Position numbers and translations under genes: made by a program | Origin: Sphingobacterium sp. CZ-2 | GTDB lineage: Bacteria > Bacteroidota > Bacteroidia > Sphingobacteriales > Sphingobacteriaceae | Assembly: GCF_004526235.1 (NCBI RefSeq) | Contig: NZ_CP038159.1 | Location: 3,720,001-3,784,000 of the forward strand | DNA: 64,000 nt | Reading direction: 5' to 3' | Notes under the pieces: generated by a model | The model's input: only the letters and a program-made list of their open reading frames with translations | Told to the model about the DNA's origin: nothing | The model's database searches: none | Shown here: positions 9,984 to 19,991 of the stretch, in pieces | Layout: the number at the start of each line of letters is the position of its first letter | How positions within the stretch are numbered: position 1 is the stretch's first letter

Positions 9984-11432
9984 TTATTTAATTTGTTGTA
10001 ATAATTGACTTACCGATGCTTCCGAAAGATGCAATAGGCAGTTCGGGAAAACACCGATAATAATAACCAAGGCACTGATGATGATCAGCAATAACGCTTC
10101 ATATCCTCTTACATCCTGAATATCCAAAACATCCTTTTGAGCAGTTCCCAGCATGGCTTTTTGGAAAAAGCGCAACATATAGACAGCTCCAAAGATCAGG
10201 GTCGTACCTCCGATTACGGCATACCAAACGCCATGCTCGGCTGTAGAGAAGATCCCTTTCAACAATAAGAATTCACCGATGAAACCATTGGTCAATGGTA
10301 AGCCGATAGCTCCCATTAGGATGATCAGAAAGCAGATGGCTAAAATAGGCATCTTTGTCGCTAATCCTCCCAATTCCTTTAGATCCCTCGTGCCCAATCG
10401 CTGTTGGATCACATCGATGATAAAGAAAAGACCCACCACCGAAATACCGTGGTTGATCATCTGAAGAACCGCACCTTGCAAACCTTCTTGGCTGAAGGAG
10501 AAAATACCAGCAGAAATTAGACCTACGTGCGCAATGGATGAATAGGCGATCAAGCGTTTCGCATCATTCATCTTGAAAGCGATGATGGAACCATAGACTA
10601 CTCCGATCAAACTCATGATCATGGCCACCATACCATAGCTCGCTACGGCATCAGGTACCAAAGGAAGTAACCAACGCAATAATCCAAAAAGACCCATTTT
10701 CAACATTATCCCTGATAACAGCATGGTTCCCGCTGCTGGTGCATGGGTGTAGGTATCAGGCTGCCAAGAATGGAATGGGAACAAAGGAATCTTAATGGCA
10801 AATGCCGCAAAGAATGCCCAGAATATCCAACGTTGAGATCCTTCTGTTAAGCTTAATTGCGTCAGGGTAGTCCATGAAAGATCTTTCGTTCCTGATTGTT
10901 GGTATAGATAGATGATGGCGATCAACATCAATAAACTTCCGAAGAAGGTATACACGAAAAACTTCATGTTGATGCGGATACGATCGCCCTCGCCCCATAA
11001 GGCACAGATAAAATAGATCGGTATTAAGGCAGCTTCCCATCCTATATAAAAGGAGAAAGCATCCAAAGAAATAAATACCAAGACCAAACCAGCCTGCATA
11101 AAGGAGATCAGGGCATAGAAATTTCCAGTTTTCTGATGTCCGAAACTCGCCAGGATGATCAACGGGATCAACCCATTGGTTAAGATCAACATCGGTAGGC
11201 TGATGCCATCCAATCCAACATGGAAGTTAATGCCCAAGTTGGAAATCCAGCTCCAGGATTGTGAAAACTGTACACTGGCATCTGGTACAAAATTGCAGAT
11301 AAATGGTATGGTCAAGCCCAATTGTAGCAAGGCCAATACAAATGCTGCCCATTTTGCAGATGTTGATTTCATAAATGCCAAAATGATGGCACTTACGACA
11401 GGTAATAAAAGCAGTATAAAAAGGTTATCCAT
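9984..11432 (-). CDS. nuoM: NADH-quinone oxidoreductase subunit M
   Basis: Subunit M, 482 residues, a multi-helix antiporter-like proton channel of complex I. The GWEAALIPIYFI segment holds the conserved glutamate of helix 5, and IKIPLFPFHSWQPDTYTHAP with the downstream KRLIAYSSIAHVGLI segment carries the conserved channel lysines. It lies 19 bp after nuoL in the same operon and is translated from ATG at 11432. Confidence 0.97.
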   Translation of the reverse strand: MDNLFILLLLPVVSAIILAFMKSTSAKWAAFVLALLQLGLTIPFICNFVPDASVQFSQSWSWISNLGINFHVGLDGISLPMLILTNGLIPLIILASFGHQKTGNFYALISFMQAGLVLVFISLDAFSFYIGWEAALIPIYFICALWGEGDRIRINMKFFVYTFFGSLLMLIAIIYLYQQSGTKDLSWTTLTQLSLTEGSQRWIFWAFFAAFAIKIPLFPFHSWQPDTYTHAPAAGTMLLSGIMLKMGLFGLLRWLLPLVPDAVASYGMVAMIMSLIGVVYGSIIAFKMNDAKRLIAYSSIAHVGLISAGIFSFSQEGLQGAVLQMINHGISVVGLFFIIDVIQQRLGTRDLKELGGLATKMPILAICFLIILMGAIGLPLTNGFIGEFLLLKGIFSTAEHGVWYAVIGGTTLIFGAVYMLRFFQKAMLGTAQKDVLDIQDVRGYEALLLIIISALVIIIGVFPNCLLHLSEASVSQLLQQIK

Positions 11433-11451
11433 TGATTCCTAAAATTCTGTT

Positions 11452-13374
11452 CTAGATTGTAAATAATCCGTAAAGCATGAAGGCAATAACTCCAATCACC
11501 ATCATGAAAATATAAAACCCTACATGTCCGCTCTGTAATTGGCGAACGCCTTTGCCCGAAGAAACGAATAAATCTCCGATGCCATTTACCAAACCATCAA
11601 CGCCTGATTTCTCCACTATACGGTGGAAGAATTTCGAAAGGCCGTTCAATGGTTTTACAAATAACGCGGCGTACAATTCATCCACATACAGTTTGTTGTA
11701 GGATAGTTTGTATAGACCGGATTGTTCGGTTGCTCCATCAGCTTGAGGGATATCTTCTTTCTTCACGTATTTCTGATAAGCTACGAAAGCCATGATGATA
11801 GCTCCAATAGCCGAAGCCGCCATCAGGATATATTCGGTACTGTGCGACAGTTCAAATGGCGTAGCCACTGCATTGGTCTGCGCAAATACCGGACTTAAAA
11901 ATTCTTTCAACCAATGTCCGCCTCCTAAAGCTTCTGGGATATTCAATGCTCCGCCTACAAACGATAAGATTGCCAAGATGATTAATGGAAGGGTCATCTG
12001 CCAAGGCGATTCATGTAAATGATGCTCCTGTTCCTTGGTACCACGGAATTTTCCGTAGAAAGTCAGGTACATCAAACGGAACATATAAAAGGCCGTACAT
12101 AGTGCCCCTAAGAAACCTAAGACCCAGAAAACAGGGTTGGACACAAAGGCATAGGCCAAGATCTCATCCTTAGAGAAGAAACCGGAAAGCGGTGGAATAC
12201 CGGCGATCGCCACTGTACCGATCATCATGGTGATGAAGGTAATCGGCAAGGCTTTCTTCAAACCGCCCATGGAGCGCATATCCTGTTCACTGCTCATGGC
12301 ATGGATAACAGAACCGGCACCCAAGAATAACAGGGCTTTGAAAAAGGCATGGGTCAATACGTGGAAAAATGCGCCCGTAAAAGCACCCACTCCCAAACCT
12401 AAGAACATATAGCCCAACTGCGAAACCGTAGAATAGGCCAATACTTTTTTGATATCGTTTTGTGTGATCGCAATGAAAGCAGCGATCAATGCTGTAGCTA
12501 CCCCGATAATCGCAATGACCTGCATGGTGATTGGTGAAAGGGTAAACATGATATTGGATCTGGCGATCATATAGATACCCGCTGTAACCATCGTCGCGGC
12601 GTGGATCAAGGCAGAAACCGGGGTCGGACCAGCCATCGCATCCGGTAACCAGGTAAACAATGGAATCTGAGCCGATTTACCTGTAGCTGCCACAAATAGC
12701 AATAAGGTAATCACCAGCAGCAAACTATCGCCCATCGGCAATAAAGCCGCCTTTGGCAATACTTCGCTGTATTCCAAGGAACCGAAATTCGCCAGGATAA
12801 AGAATATCGCGATCAGGAAACCCAGATCACCGATTCTGTTCATCACAAATGCTTTCTTAGCTGCTTTGGCATAGCTACTGTTCTTGAACCAGAAACCGAT
12901 CAATAGGTAAGAACATAGTCCAACCCCTTCCCAGCCGATGAACATCACCAGGTAATTGGAGCCCAATACCAACAGCAACATGAAAAAGATAAATAGATTC
13001 AGGTAGGAAAAATACTTTCCAAAACCATCGTCATGCAACATATAGCAGGAAGAATAGAGGTGTATCAAAAACCCTACTCCTGTAATGATCAATAACATGA
13101 TGGCACTTAATGGATCTACCAAAAAGCTCAGGTTCAAACTAAAGCTACCTACGGTAAACCAATTGAAGATCTCTTTCGAGAATACGCCACTCTCTCCTAA
13201 TTGTCTTGCATCATATACCTCCTTAAAGATTCCACAGCTCAATAAAAAGGATCCCAGGATCACCCCACAACCAATAACGGCAATTACAGGTCTAGGAAGT
13301 TGATTTCTCAATAATCCCAAGACCACAAATCCCAAAAGTGGTATTAAAGGTATTGTCCAAATTAATTCAATCAT
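11452..13374 (-). CDS. nuoL: NADH-quinone oxidoreductase subunit L
   Basis: Subunit L, 640 residues, the most distal proton-pumping subunit of the complex I membrane arm. The start is taken as ATG at 13374 (MIELIWTIPLIPLLG); an in-frame TTG four codons upstream would only add LLD. Landmarks are GWEGVGLCSYLLIGFW, the AQIPLFTWLPDAMAGPTPVSALIHAATMV region (about residues 225-255), KKVLAYSTVSQLGYM, and the long amphipathic C-terminal helix before a final membrane anchor. It is 27 bp downstream of nuoK. Confidence 0.96.
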   Translation of the reverse strand: MIELIWTIPLIPLLGFVVLGLLRNQLPRPVIAVIGCGVILGSFLLSCGIFKEVYDARQLGESGVFSKEIFNWFTVGSFSLNLSFLVDPLSAIMLLIITGVGFLIHLYSSCYMLHDDGFGKYFSYLNLFIFFMLLLVLGSNYLVMFIGWEGVGLCSYLLIGFWFKNSSYAKAAKKAFVMNRIGDLGFLIAIFFILANFGSLEYSEVLPKAALLPMGDSLLLVITLLLFVAATGKSAQIPLFTWLPDAMAGPTPVSALIHAATMVTAGIYMIARSNIMFTLSPITMQVIAIIGVATALIAAFIAITQNDIKKVLAYSTVSQLGYMFLGLGVGAFTGAFFHVLTHAFFKALLFLGAGSVIHAMSSEQDMRSMGGLKKALPITFITMMIGTVAIAGIPPLSGFFSKDEILAYAFVSNPVFWVLGFLGALCTAFYMFRLMYLTFYGKFRGTKEQEHHLHESPWQMTLPLIILAILSFVGGALNIPEALGGGHWLKEFLSPVFAQTNAVATPFELSHSTEYILMAASAIGAIIMAFVAYQKYVKKEDIPQADGATEQSGLYKLSYNKLYVDELYAALFVKPLNGLSKFFHRIVEKSGVDGLVNGIGDLFVSSGKGVRQLQSGHVGFYIFMMVIGVIAFMLYGLFTI

Positions 13375-13401
13375 ATCTAATAGCAATCTAATATTCTAAT
13401 A

Positions 13402-13731
13402 CTACCACCTTAATTTACTAAGGGATTCTATATCCACCGATTTTGTGTTTCTGTACACCATAATGATGATGGCCAAACCAACCGCCACTTCCGCCGCGGC
13501 CAAAGCCATGATAAAGAATACAAACACTTGTCCACTTGGGTCTCCACTGTAGGCCGAAAAGGCCGCTAACAAAAGGTTCACGGAGTTCAGCATCAACTCA
13601 ATAGACATCATGATGATGATCACATTTCTGCGGATCAGCACCCCAATAACCCCAATGACAAAAATAATACTGCAGAAAATCAAATAATGATTCATGGGAA
13701 TCCCCTGCATATTTTGAAAAAGACTATCCAT
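13402..13731 (-). CDS. nuoK: NADH-quinone oxidoreductase subunit K
   Basis: Subunit K, 109 residues with three membrane helices. The buried glutamates of the proton path lie in MMSIELMLNSVNL and ALAAAEVAVGLAI. The ATG at 13731 overlaps the nuoJ stop codon in an ATGGATAG arrangement (8-nt overlap), which favours translational coupling; a second ATG 12 codons in (13695) would also give a plausible NuoK. Confidence 0.95.
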   Translation of the reverse strand: MDSLFQNMQGIPMNHYLIFCSIIFVIGVIGVLIRRNVIIIMMSIELMLNSVNLLLAAFSAYSGDPSGQVFVFFIMALAAAEVAVGLAIIIMVYRNTKSVDIESLSKLRW

Positions 13732-14227
13732 GTTTTACTCTTGGTTCTTTTTTAGCCAATAATACCGCTCCTACCATCGCTGTCAACAACAGGATAGAGG
13801 AAATCTCAAATGGAAGTAAGAAATCGCTGAACAATACCTTACCCAGGTTCTTCACCAAACCGATGTTCTCGTGCGCTTGCACCATCCCATTATCTGTTTC
13901 TATTACCTTGAATGCTCCTAGGAAGGTAGCCAATAGACACATCCCTGCAATAGCGCCCATGAACTTCACCAAATTGGATTTCATAGGTTCCGTATCCTTG
14001 TTCAGGTTCAAAAGCATCAGTACGAAAAGGAACAATACCATTATGGCTCCCATGTACACAATAAAATTGACCACAGCCAGGAACTGGGCATTCAATAAGA
14101 TATAATGAACGGTAAAGGTGAAAAATGTAATTACTAAATATAGCACACTATGTACCGGATTCTTTGTGAAGATGGTCATCAACGCAAAGAAAATGGACAA
14201 AAAGGCTACAAAATAAAAAATAGTCAT
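13724..14227 (-). CDS. nuoJ: NADH-quinone oxidoreductase subunit J
   Basis: Subunit J, 167 residues with five membrane helices. The conserved VHSVLYLVITFFTFTVHYILL region and the VNFIVYMGAIMVLFLFVLMLL helix are recognisable; the latter contains the flexible helix 3 that couples quinone reduction to proton pumping. It follows nuoI after 3 bp and overlaps nuoK by 8 nt. Confidence 0.95.
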   Translation of the reverse strand: MTIFYFVAFLSIFFALMTIFTKNPVHSVLYLVITFFTFTVHYILLNAQFLAVVNFIVYMGAIMVLFLFVLMLLNLNKDTEPMKSNLVKFMGAIAGMCLLATFLGAFKVIETDNGMVQAHENIGLVKNLGKVLFSDFLLPFEISSILLLTAMVGAVLLAKKEPRVKHG

Positions 14228-14230
14228 AGG

Positions 14231-14758
14231 TTAATTATTTGATGTTGATGAAGACAATTTGGTGATATCAAATTTTGGTTCCAACAATTTGTCCTTACCA
14301 TAAATAAAATCCTTTCTTAAATAATCGGCTGTAACATGTTTTCCATCCAGATAAATGGCCTCTTTCGGACATGCCTCTTCACATAGACCACAGAAAATGC
14401 AGCGCAACATGTTTATTTCATATACCACGGCGTATTTCTCTTCTCGGTAAAGGTTCTCTTCTCCTTTTTGTCTTTCACCAGCGGTCATAGTAATGGCCTC
14501 GGCCGGACAGGACAAGGCACAAAGACCACAAGCGGTACAACGTTCTCTTCCTAATTCATCGCGTTTTAGGGAGTGCTGTCCCCTGAAGTTCTTTGAATAA
14601 GGACGGATCTCCTCCGGATACTTGATCGTAGGGATCTTCTTGAAGAAGTGTTTTATGGTGATGGATAAGCCTTTGGCGATCGCAGGAAGATAGATCCGCT
14701 CCCAAAAGCTCATCGGTTTTTGTTCTAATACTTTTTTTCTATTCGATAATGACTGCAT
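14231..14758 (-). CDS. nuoI: NADH-quinone oxidoreductase subunit I (two 4Fe-4S clusters)
   Basis: Subunit I, 175 residues, a peripheral-arm ferredoxin-like protein. Its two cluster motifs are intact: CTACGLCALSCP and CIFCGLCEEACP, which bind clusters N6a and N6b on the electron path to quinone. An N-terminal amphipathic helix (ITIKHFFKKIPTIKYPEE) anchors it to the membrane. The gene lies between nuoH and nuoJ as in the usual order. Confidence 0.97.
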   Translation of the reverse strand: MQSLSNRKKVLEQKPMSFWERIYLPAIAKGLSITIKHFFKKIPTIKYPEEIRPYSKNFRGQHSLKRDELGRERCTACGLCALSCPAEAITMTAGERQKGEENLYREEKYAVVYEINMLRCIFCGLCEEACPKEAIYLDGKHVTADYLRKDFIYGKDKLLEPKFDITKLSSSTSNN

Positions 14759-14768
14759 AATACCCCCG

Positions 14769-15809
14769 CTAATTAAAATATGTATCCTTCACAATCGTGA
14801 TGATCCCGGTCAATACGATGTTCGCAATGGCCAATGGGATCAACATCTTCCATCCTAGATTCATCAATTGATCATAACGAAATCTCGGAAGGGTCCAACG
14901 GATCCACATGAAGAAAAATATAAAACCAAATATCTTAAGGAAGAAAACCAGGGTACCGATAATGGTGATCCAGTTTTCCGAAAGACCTAAATCATACATG
15001 AATGGGAAGTTATAGCCTCCGAAATACAAAGCCGCCATCAGGGATGATGAAACGAACATATTGATGTACTCCGAGAACATGTACAATCCTAATTTCATGG
15101 ACGAATATTCTGTATGGTAACCACCTACTAACTCGGTCTCACACTCCGGTAAGTCAAAAGGCACGCGGTTACATTCAGCGAATGCACAGGTCATGAAAAT
15201 CAAGAATCCTAAAGGTTGTGCCCATATATTCCAATTGACAAAGCCTGATTGCTGTGCTACGATTTCTCCAATGGATAAAGTCTGGGTAACCATCAATAAA
15301 GCGATGATGGAAAGTCCCATCGCAATCTCATAACTGATACTCTGAGATGCTGCACGGATAGCTCCCATTAAAGAGAATTTATTGTTTGATGCCCATCCTC
15401 CTAACATTATACCATACACACCTAAGGCAATAACCCCAAAAATGTATAATACGCCGATGTTTACATCTGCTACCTGCAATAAGATTGAACGATCACCGAT
15501 GGTTAGGGTCTGTCCCCACGGAATCACTGCCGAACTGATACAGGCCGTGATAATGGCCAGGGTAGGACCAAGAATAAACAGGGATTTATGTGCACCTGCA
15601 GGGATAATCTCTTCTTTAAAGAAGAATTTACCACCATCGCATAATGGTTGAAGTATCCCGAAGAGCCCTGCACGATCCGGACCATGACGATCCTGCATAA
15701 AACCGGCGATCTTACGCTCGGCCAAGGTAGAGTACATAGCGATCACCAACGTGATGACAAATACAATGACTACTAATATTAATTTTTCAATAATAAAGGC
15801 TGTATCCAT
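14769..15809 (-). CDS. nuoH: NADH-quinone oxidoreductase subunit H
   Basis: Subunit H, 346 residues with about eight membrane helices. It links the peripheral and membrane arms and forms part of the quinone chamber. Signature segments are LAERKIAGFMQDRHGPDRAG near the N-terminus, AASQSISYEIAMGLS, and FAECNRVPFDLPECETELVGGYHTEYS, whose acidic residues are conserved in the family. It starts 10 bp after the nuoG stop. Confidence 0.97.
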   Translation of the reverse strand: MDTAFIIEKLILVVIVFVITLVIAMYSTLAERKIAGFMQDRHGPDRAGLFGILQPLCDGGKFFFKEEIIPAGAHKSLFILGPTLAIITACISSAVIPWGQTLTIGDRSILLQVADVNIGVLYIFGVIALGVYGIMLGGWASNNKFSLMGAIRAASQSISYEIAMGLSIIALLMVTQTLSIGEIVAQQSGFVNWNIWAQPLGFLIFMTCAFAECNRVPFDLPECETELVGGYHTEYSSMKLGLYMFSEYINMFVSSSLMAALYFGGYNFPFMYDLGLSENWITIIGTLVFFLKIFGFIFFFMWIRWTLPRFRYDQLMNLGWKMLIPLAIANIVLTGIITIVKDTYFN

Positions 15810-15818
15810 TTCCCTTGC

Positions 15819-16835
15819 TTATTTCAATTTTTCTGATCTTGCTAACTGTTCCACATTCGCCTCCTTCAATTGCGGATCATTCTTGATCACCGCAGGTGGG
15901 TTGAATGCCTCATAATGATTGGAAGCGATTACCGATTGGTCGCTTACCTTGGTTGGTTCTTCCAATACCCAATCATCCGTATGCTTGCGCTCGAAACGAC
16001 ACTCATTACAGATAAACTCTTCGACCTCATCAAACTCATCCTTACGAGCCGTAACACGAATTACATCGGTACCTTTGTACCATAATGTTACCTTTCCGGA
16101 ACATTTGCTGCAGTTACAATGCGCATTTACCGGTTTGGTGAACCATACTCGGTTCTTGAAACGGAAGGTTTTATCGGTCAATGCTCCAACAGGACATACA
16201 TCGATCACATTACCTATGAAATCATGATCCAATGCCTGATGGATGAACGTAGAGATCTCGGCATGGTCTCCTCTGTTCAGGATTCCATGTTCTCTTTTCT
16301 CCGTCAATTGGTTGGCCACAAAAACACAACGATAACATAGAATACAACGATTCATATGCAGTTGGATCTTATCGCCTATATCAATGCGCTCAAATGTTCT
16401 TCTTTCAAATTCATAGCGCTGTTGCAATGCGCCATGTTCATACCCTAAATCCTGTAGCTTACATTCACCTGCTTGGTCACAAACCGGACAATCCAGAGGG
16501 TGGTTGATCAATAACATCTCCACCACGGCTTTTCTAGCTTCTACCACTTCTGGTGCCGTGATGTTCAGCACTTCCATGCCATCCATTACGGTAGTTCTAC
16601 ACGATGCGACCAATTTAGGCATAGGGCGCGGGTCCTTTTCTGATCCCTTGCTCACTTTCACTAAACAGGTACGGCACTTTCCTCCAGAGCCTTCCAACTT
16701 GGAGTAATAACACATCGCCGGAGGTACAATCTCTCCACCGATCTGTCTTGCCGCATTCAATATGGTTGTTCCAGGATCAACATCAATGGTGATCCCGTCT
16801 ATTGTAACCTTAAATTTTTGTATTTCTTCTGCCAT
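15819..16835 (-). CDS. nuoG: short NADH-quinone oxidoreductase subunit G (2Fe-2S/4Fe-4S part only)
   Basis: A 338-residue NuoG. The N-terminal 2Fe-2S ferredoxin domain is complete (cysteines in CYYSKLEGSGGKCRTC and later CRTT), followed by the His/Cys cluster motif HPLDCPVCDQAGECKLQDLGYEHG and the 4Fe-4S motif CILCYRC with the distant CPVGALTDKTFR. A third cysteine set (CNCSKC and CNEC) follows. The protein then ends, so the large molybdopterin-oxidoreductase-like domain of the roughly 900-residue E. coli protein is absent. The reading frame is clean and the next gene begins 9 bp later, so this is a natural short form rather than a break. Confidence 0.93.
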   Translation of the reverse strand: MAEEIQKFKVTIDGITIDVDPGTTILNAARQIGGEIVPPAMCYYSKLEGSGGKCRTCLVKVSKGSEKDPRPMPKLVASCRTTVMDGMEVLNITAPEVVEARKAVVEMLLINHPLDCPVCDQAGECKLQDLGYEHGALQQRYEFERRTFERIDIGDKIQLHMNRCILCYRCVFVANQLTEKREHGILNRGDHAEISTFIHQALDHDFIGNVIDVCPVGALTDKTFRFKNRVWFTKPVNAHCNCSKCSGKVTLWYKGTDVIRVTARKDEFDEVEEFICNECRFERKHTDDWVLEEPTKVSDQSVIASNHYEAFNPPAVIKNDPQLKEANVEQLARSEKLK

Positions 16836-16863
16836 TATAATCCTTCTTAAATCAAGATCCTAT

Positions 16864-18219
16864 TTATTCCGTTACGGGAACCAAAGGATCGGCATAATGC
16901 GCTAAACCATAATTACGTTGCTGTGCTTCTTGTGGATGCAGGATATGCCATTCAAATTCATCCCTGAAATGACGGATCGCTGCCGCTACAGGCCATGCTG
17001 CCGCATCTCCCAAAGGACAGATCGTATTCCCTTCAATCTTACGCTGGATTTCCCATAACAGATCCACATCTTCCATGCTTCCATGTCCATGCTCGATCTT
17101 GTATAGGATCTTCTCCATCCATCCAGTTCCTTCACGACATGGTGAACATTGTCCACAGCTTTCATGACGGTAGAAACGGGTATAGTTGTAGGTATTTCTC
17201 ACGATACATTGATCCTCATCAAACGCAATGAAACCGCCCGATCCCATCGCCGTACCACTCACAAAACCTCCATCAGCCAATGACTCATAGGTCATCAACC
17301 TCGGATTTCCATTGATGGTATGTGTGATCAGGTTCGCAGGAAGGATTGGAACGGAAGAACCTCCGGCTACAACAGCCTTCAGGCGCTTACCATTGGCGAT
17401 ACCCCCACAGTATTCATCCGAATAGATGAACTCTTCTACCGGAAGACCCATTTCGATTTCATACACCCCTGGTTTAACCAAATTACCAGATGCGGAGATC
17501 AATTTTGTTCCAGTACTGCGTTCAATACCGATTTTTGCATATTCTTCACCACCATCATTCACGATTGGAACGGTAGCAGCAATTGATTCTACGTTATTTA
17601 CTACAGTAGGGCAATTGTAAAGTCCGGCAACGGCTGGGAATGGCGGCTTGATCCTTGGATTTCCACGTTTCCCTTCCAATGATTCCAACAGCGCGGTCTC
17701 TTCACCACAGATATAGGCACCCCCTCCCGGTTGTACATAGATCTCCAAATCATAACCTGTACCCAGGATATTCTTTCCTAGGTAGCCAGCTGCCTTTGCT
17801 TCCTCAATCGCCTTTTCCATGATCCTGATCTGTGGCATCATCTCGCCACGGATATAGATATAGGAAGTATTTGCGCCCAATGCATAACTCGAAACGATCA
17901 TTCCTTCGATCAATGCATGGGGAATATAGGTCATTAAATATCGGTCTTTGAATGTACCTGGTTCCGATTCATCACCATTACAAACCAAATAACGCGGCAC
18001 ACCTTCAGGTTTCGCCAAGAAACTCCATTTCATACCGGTAGGGAATCCTGCCCCACCACGACCACGAAGCCCTGATTTCTTTACCTCTTCCACCACATCT
18101 TCTGGAGACATGCTCTTCAAGGCCTTTTCAACGGCTCTATACCCTCCTTTTTCGCGGTAAACCGCTAGGGTATTGATTCCTGGCACATTGATATGTTCTA
18201 ATAATAACTTGCGTCCCAT
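16864..18219 (-). CDS. nuoF: NADH-quinone oxidoreductase subunit F (NADH/FMN site)
   Basis: Subunit F, 451 residues, which oxidises NADH and passes electrons to FMN and cluster N3. The NADH-binding glycine-rich GLRGRGGAGFPTGMKW, the FMN-binding CNGDESEPGTFKDR and the GGGAYICGEETALLESLEG segments are present, as is the 4Fe-4S motif SCGQCSPCREGTGW near residue 350. It starts 4 bp after the nuoE stop codon. Confidence 0.97.
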   Translation of the reverse strand: MGRKLLLEHINVPGINTLAVYREKGGYRAVEKALKSMSPEDVVEEVKKSGLRGRGGAGFPTGMKWSFLAKPEGVPRYLVCNGDESEPGTFKDRYLMTYIPHALIEGMIVSSYALGANTSYIYIRGEMMPQIRIMEKAIEEAKAAGYLGKNILGTGYDLEIYVQPGGGAYICGEETALLESLEGKRGNPRIKPPFPAVAGLYNCPTVVNNVESIAATVPIVNDGGEEYAKIGIERSTGTKLISASGNLVKPGVYEIEMGLPVEEFIYSDEYCGGIANGKRLKAVVAGGSSVPILPANLITHTINGNPRLMTYESLADGGFVSGTAMGSGGFIAFDEDQCIVRNTYNYTRFYRHESCGQCSPCREGTGWMEKILYKIEHGHGSMEDVDLLWEIQRKIEGNTICPLGDAAAWPVAAAIRHFRDEFEWHILHPQEAQQRNYGLAHYADPLVPVTE

Positions 18220-18223
18220 GATA

Positions 18224-18751
18224 CTAAGCCTCGTTTTTTGATTTATTGGTTAAATCGCTGATTAGTTGATCCACACTTTCAACCGTTAGGTTTTCATAGA
18301 AGGTATAGCTTGGACCGATCTGAAGCACAGGTCCAAAACCACATGCCGCCAAACATTCTACCCCTCTCCAGGCAAATAGCCCATCCGGGGTAACTTCGCC
18401 TTCTTTTACACCTAACTTCTGTTCCAGGTGGTCCATGATCTTTTCGGCCCCTACCAGACAACAAGGTCCGGTACGACAAACCTCTAAAAGATATTTTCCT
18501 GATGGTTGTAATAGAAACATGGTATAAAAAGTAGCCACCTCGAAAACCTCGATAGGCTGGATGTTCAAAAACAACGCTACTTTTTCCATCGCATCTACAC
18601 TTAACCATCCGTATTCTGCTTGTACGATATGCAGGATTGGGAGAAGTGCCGATTTTTGTTTTCCTTCAGGATAACGACTTACGACCTCCGAAAACTGTTT
18701 CAATAGATCCGCTGAAAACTCAACGATCATATTTTCTTTTACACTAAGCAT
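18224..18751 (-). CDS. nuoE: NADH-quinone oxidoreductase subunit E (2Fe-2S)
   Basis: Subunit E, 175 residues with a thioredoxin-like ferredoxin fold. The four ligands of cluster N1a are in CRTGPCCLVG and CLAACGFGP. The ATG at 18751 overlaps the nuoD stop codon (ATGCTTAG, 8 nt); a second ATG at 18730 is possible. It works as a pair with NuoF in the NADH-oxidising module. Confidence 0.95.
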   Translation of the reverse strand: MLSVKENMIVEFSADLLKQFSEVVSRYPEGKQKSALLPILHIVQAEYGWLSVDAMEKVALFLNIQPIEVFEVATFYTMFLLQPSGKYLLEVCRTGPCCLVGAEKIMDHLEQKLGVKEGEVTPDGLFAWRGVECLAACGFGPVLQIGPSYTFYENLTVESVDQLISDLTNKSKNEA

Positions 18752-19979
18752 CTAATTCTCCTGCAATTACATTTAAACTACTCATGTTAATAATGGCATC
18801 CGAAATCAACATACCACTGCTCATCGGTGCAAACATCTGGTAGTTGATGAACGATGGTCTGCGGAAGTGCAGGCGATATGGCGTACGGCCTCCATCACTG
18901 ATCAGATAGAATCCCAGTTCACCATTCGCACCTTCAACCGCTTGGTAGACCTCTTCCTTTGGAGCATCCCATTCACCCATCACAATTTTAAAGTGATAGA
19001 TCAGGGCCTCCATATTGGTATAAACCTGCTCTTTTGGAGGCAGGTAGAAAGCAGGTACATCCGCATGGAATACCCCTTTCGGTTCTTTCTCAATTTTTTC
19101 CAAGGCTTGCTCGATGATACGCATCGACTGCCACATTTCTTCGTTTCTAACCATGAACCGGTCATAAACATCCCCATTGGTACCTACCGGAATATCAAAA
19201 TCGAATTCTTCATAGGAACAGTATGGCGAATGCGCACGAACATCGTAATCCACTCCTGTAGCACGAAGGATTGGTCCCGACCAGCTGTAATCCAAGGCCT
19301 GCTCCGGAGTAACCGCGGCTACATTGGACGTACGCTCGATAAAGATCCTATTTCTGTCAAACAGTTCTTGGAACTCCTTCAAAACCGGCGGGAAACGAAC
19401 TAAAAATTCCCTGATTTTTTCAAAGGCAACATCGTTGAAATCACGCTCAAAACCACCGATACGACCAATATTGGTCGTTAAACGAGCACCACAGATCTCT
19501 TCGTAGATCTCGTAGATGAACTCACGTTCCTGCATCACGTACAAGAAGCCTGAGAAGGCTCCAGTATCCACACCAAGGATACCGTTACAGATAATATGGT
19601 CGGCAATACGCGCCAATTCCATCACGATCACACGCATGTACTGCACACGTTTTGGAATCTCAATATCCAACAATTTTTCCACGGTCATGTGCCAACCCAT
19701 ATTATTGATCGGTGAGGAACAATAATTCAAACGGTCGGTCAATGGCGTGATTTGGTAATATGGTCTATGTTCTGCTATTTTTTCAAATGCGCGGTGGATG
19801 TATCCAATGGTGGAAACACCGCCCACAATACGCTCCCCATCAATCTGAACCACATTCTGGAATACACCATGGGTGGCAGGGTGGGTAGGACCAATATTCA
19901 GGGTGATCAGATCCTCTTGCGGATCGTTGTCCTCAAATACCGGTGCGTTGGATGATATACGGGTAATAGGTTTGCTCAT
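18744..19979 (-). CDS. nuoD: NADH-quinone oxidoreductase subunit D
   Basis: Subunit D, 411 residues, the 49-kDa-type protein that with NuoB frames the quinone site. The NIGPTHPATHGVF segment holds the conserved His of the quinone pocket, and IGYIHRAFEKIAEHRPYYQ, GVDTGAFSGFLY and the C-terminal IISDADRG-like end (PMSSGMLISDAIINMSSLN) are family hallmarks. NuoC and NuoD are separate genes here, not the fused CD protein of E. coli. Confidence 0.97.
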   Translation of the reverse strand: MSKPITRISSNAPVFEDNDPQEDLITLNIGPTHPATHGVFQNVVQIDGERIVGGVSTIGYIHRAFEKIAEHRPYYQITPLTDRLNYCSSPINNMGWHMTVEKLLDIEIPKRVQYMRVIVMELARIADHIICNGILGVDTGAFSGFLYVMQEREFIYEIYEEICGARLTTNIGRIGGFERDFNDVAFEKIREFLVRFPPVLKEFQELFDRNRIFIERTSNVAAVTPEQALDYSWSGPILRATGVDYDVRAHSPYCSYEEFDFDIPVGTNGDVYDRFMVRNEEMWQSMRIIEQALEKIEKEPKGVFHADVPAFYLPPKEQVYTNMEALIYHFKIVMGEWDAPKEEVYQAVEGANGELGFYLISDGGRTPYRLHFRRPSFINYQMFAPMSSGMLISDAIINMSSLNVIAGELDA

Positions 19980-19991
19980 TTTCTTGCTCCC

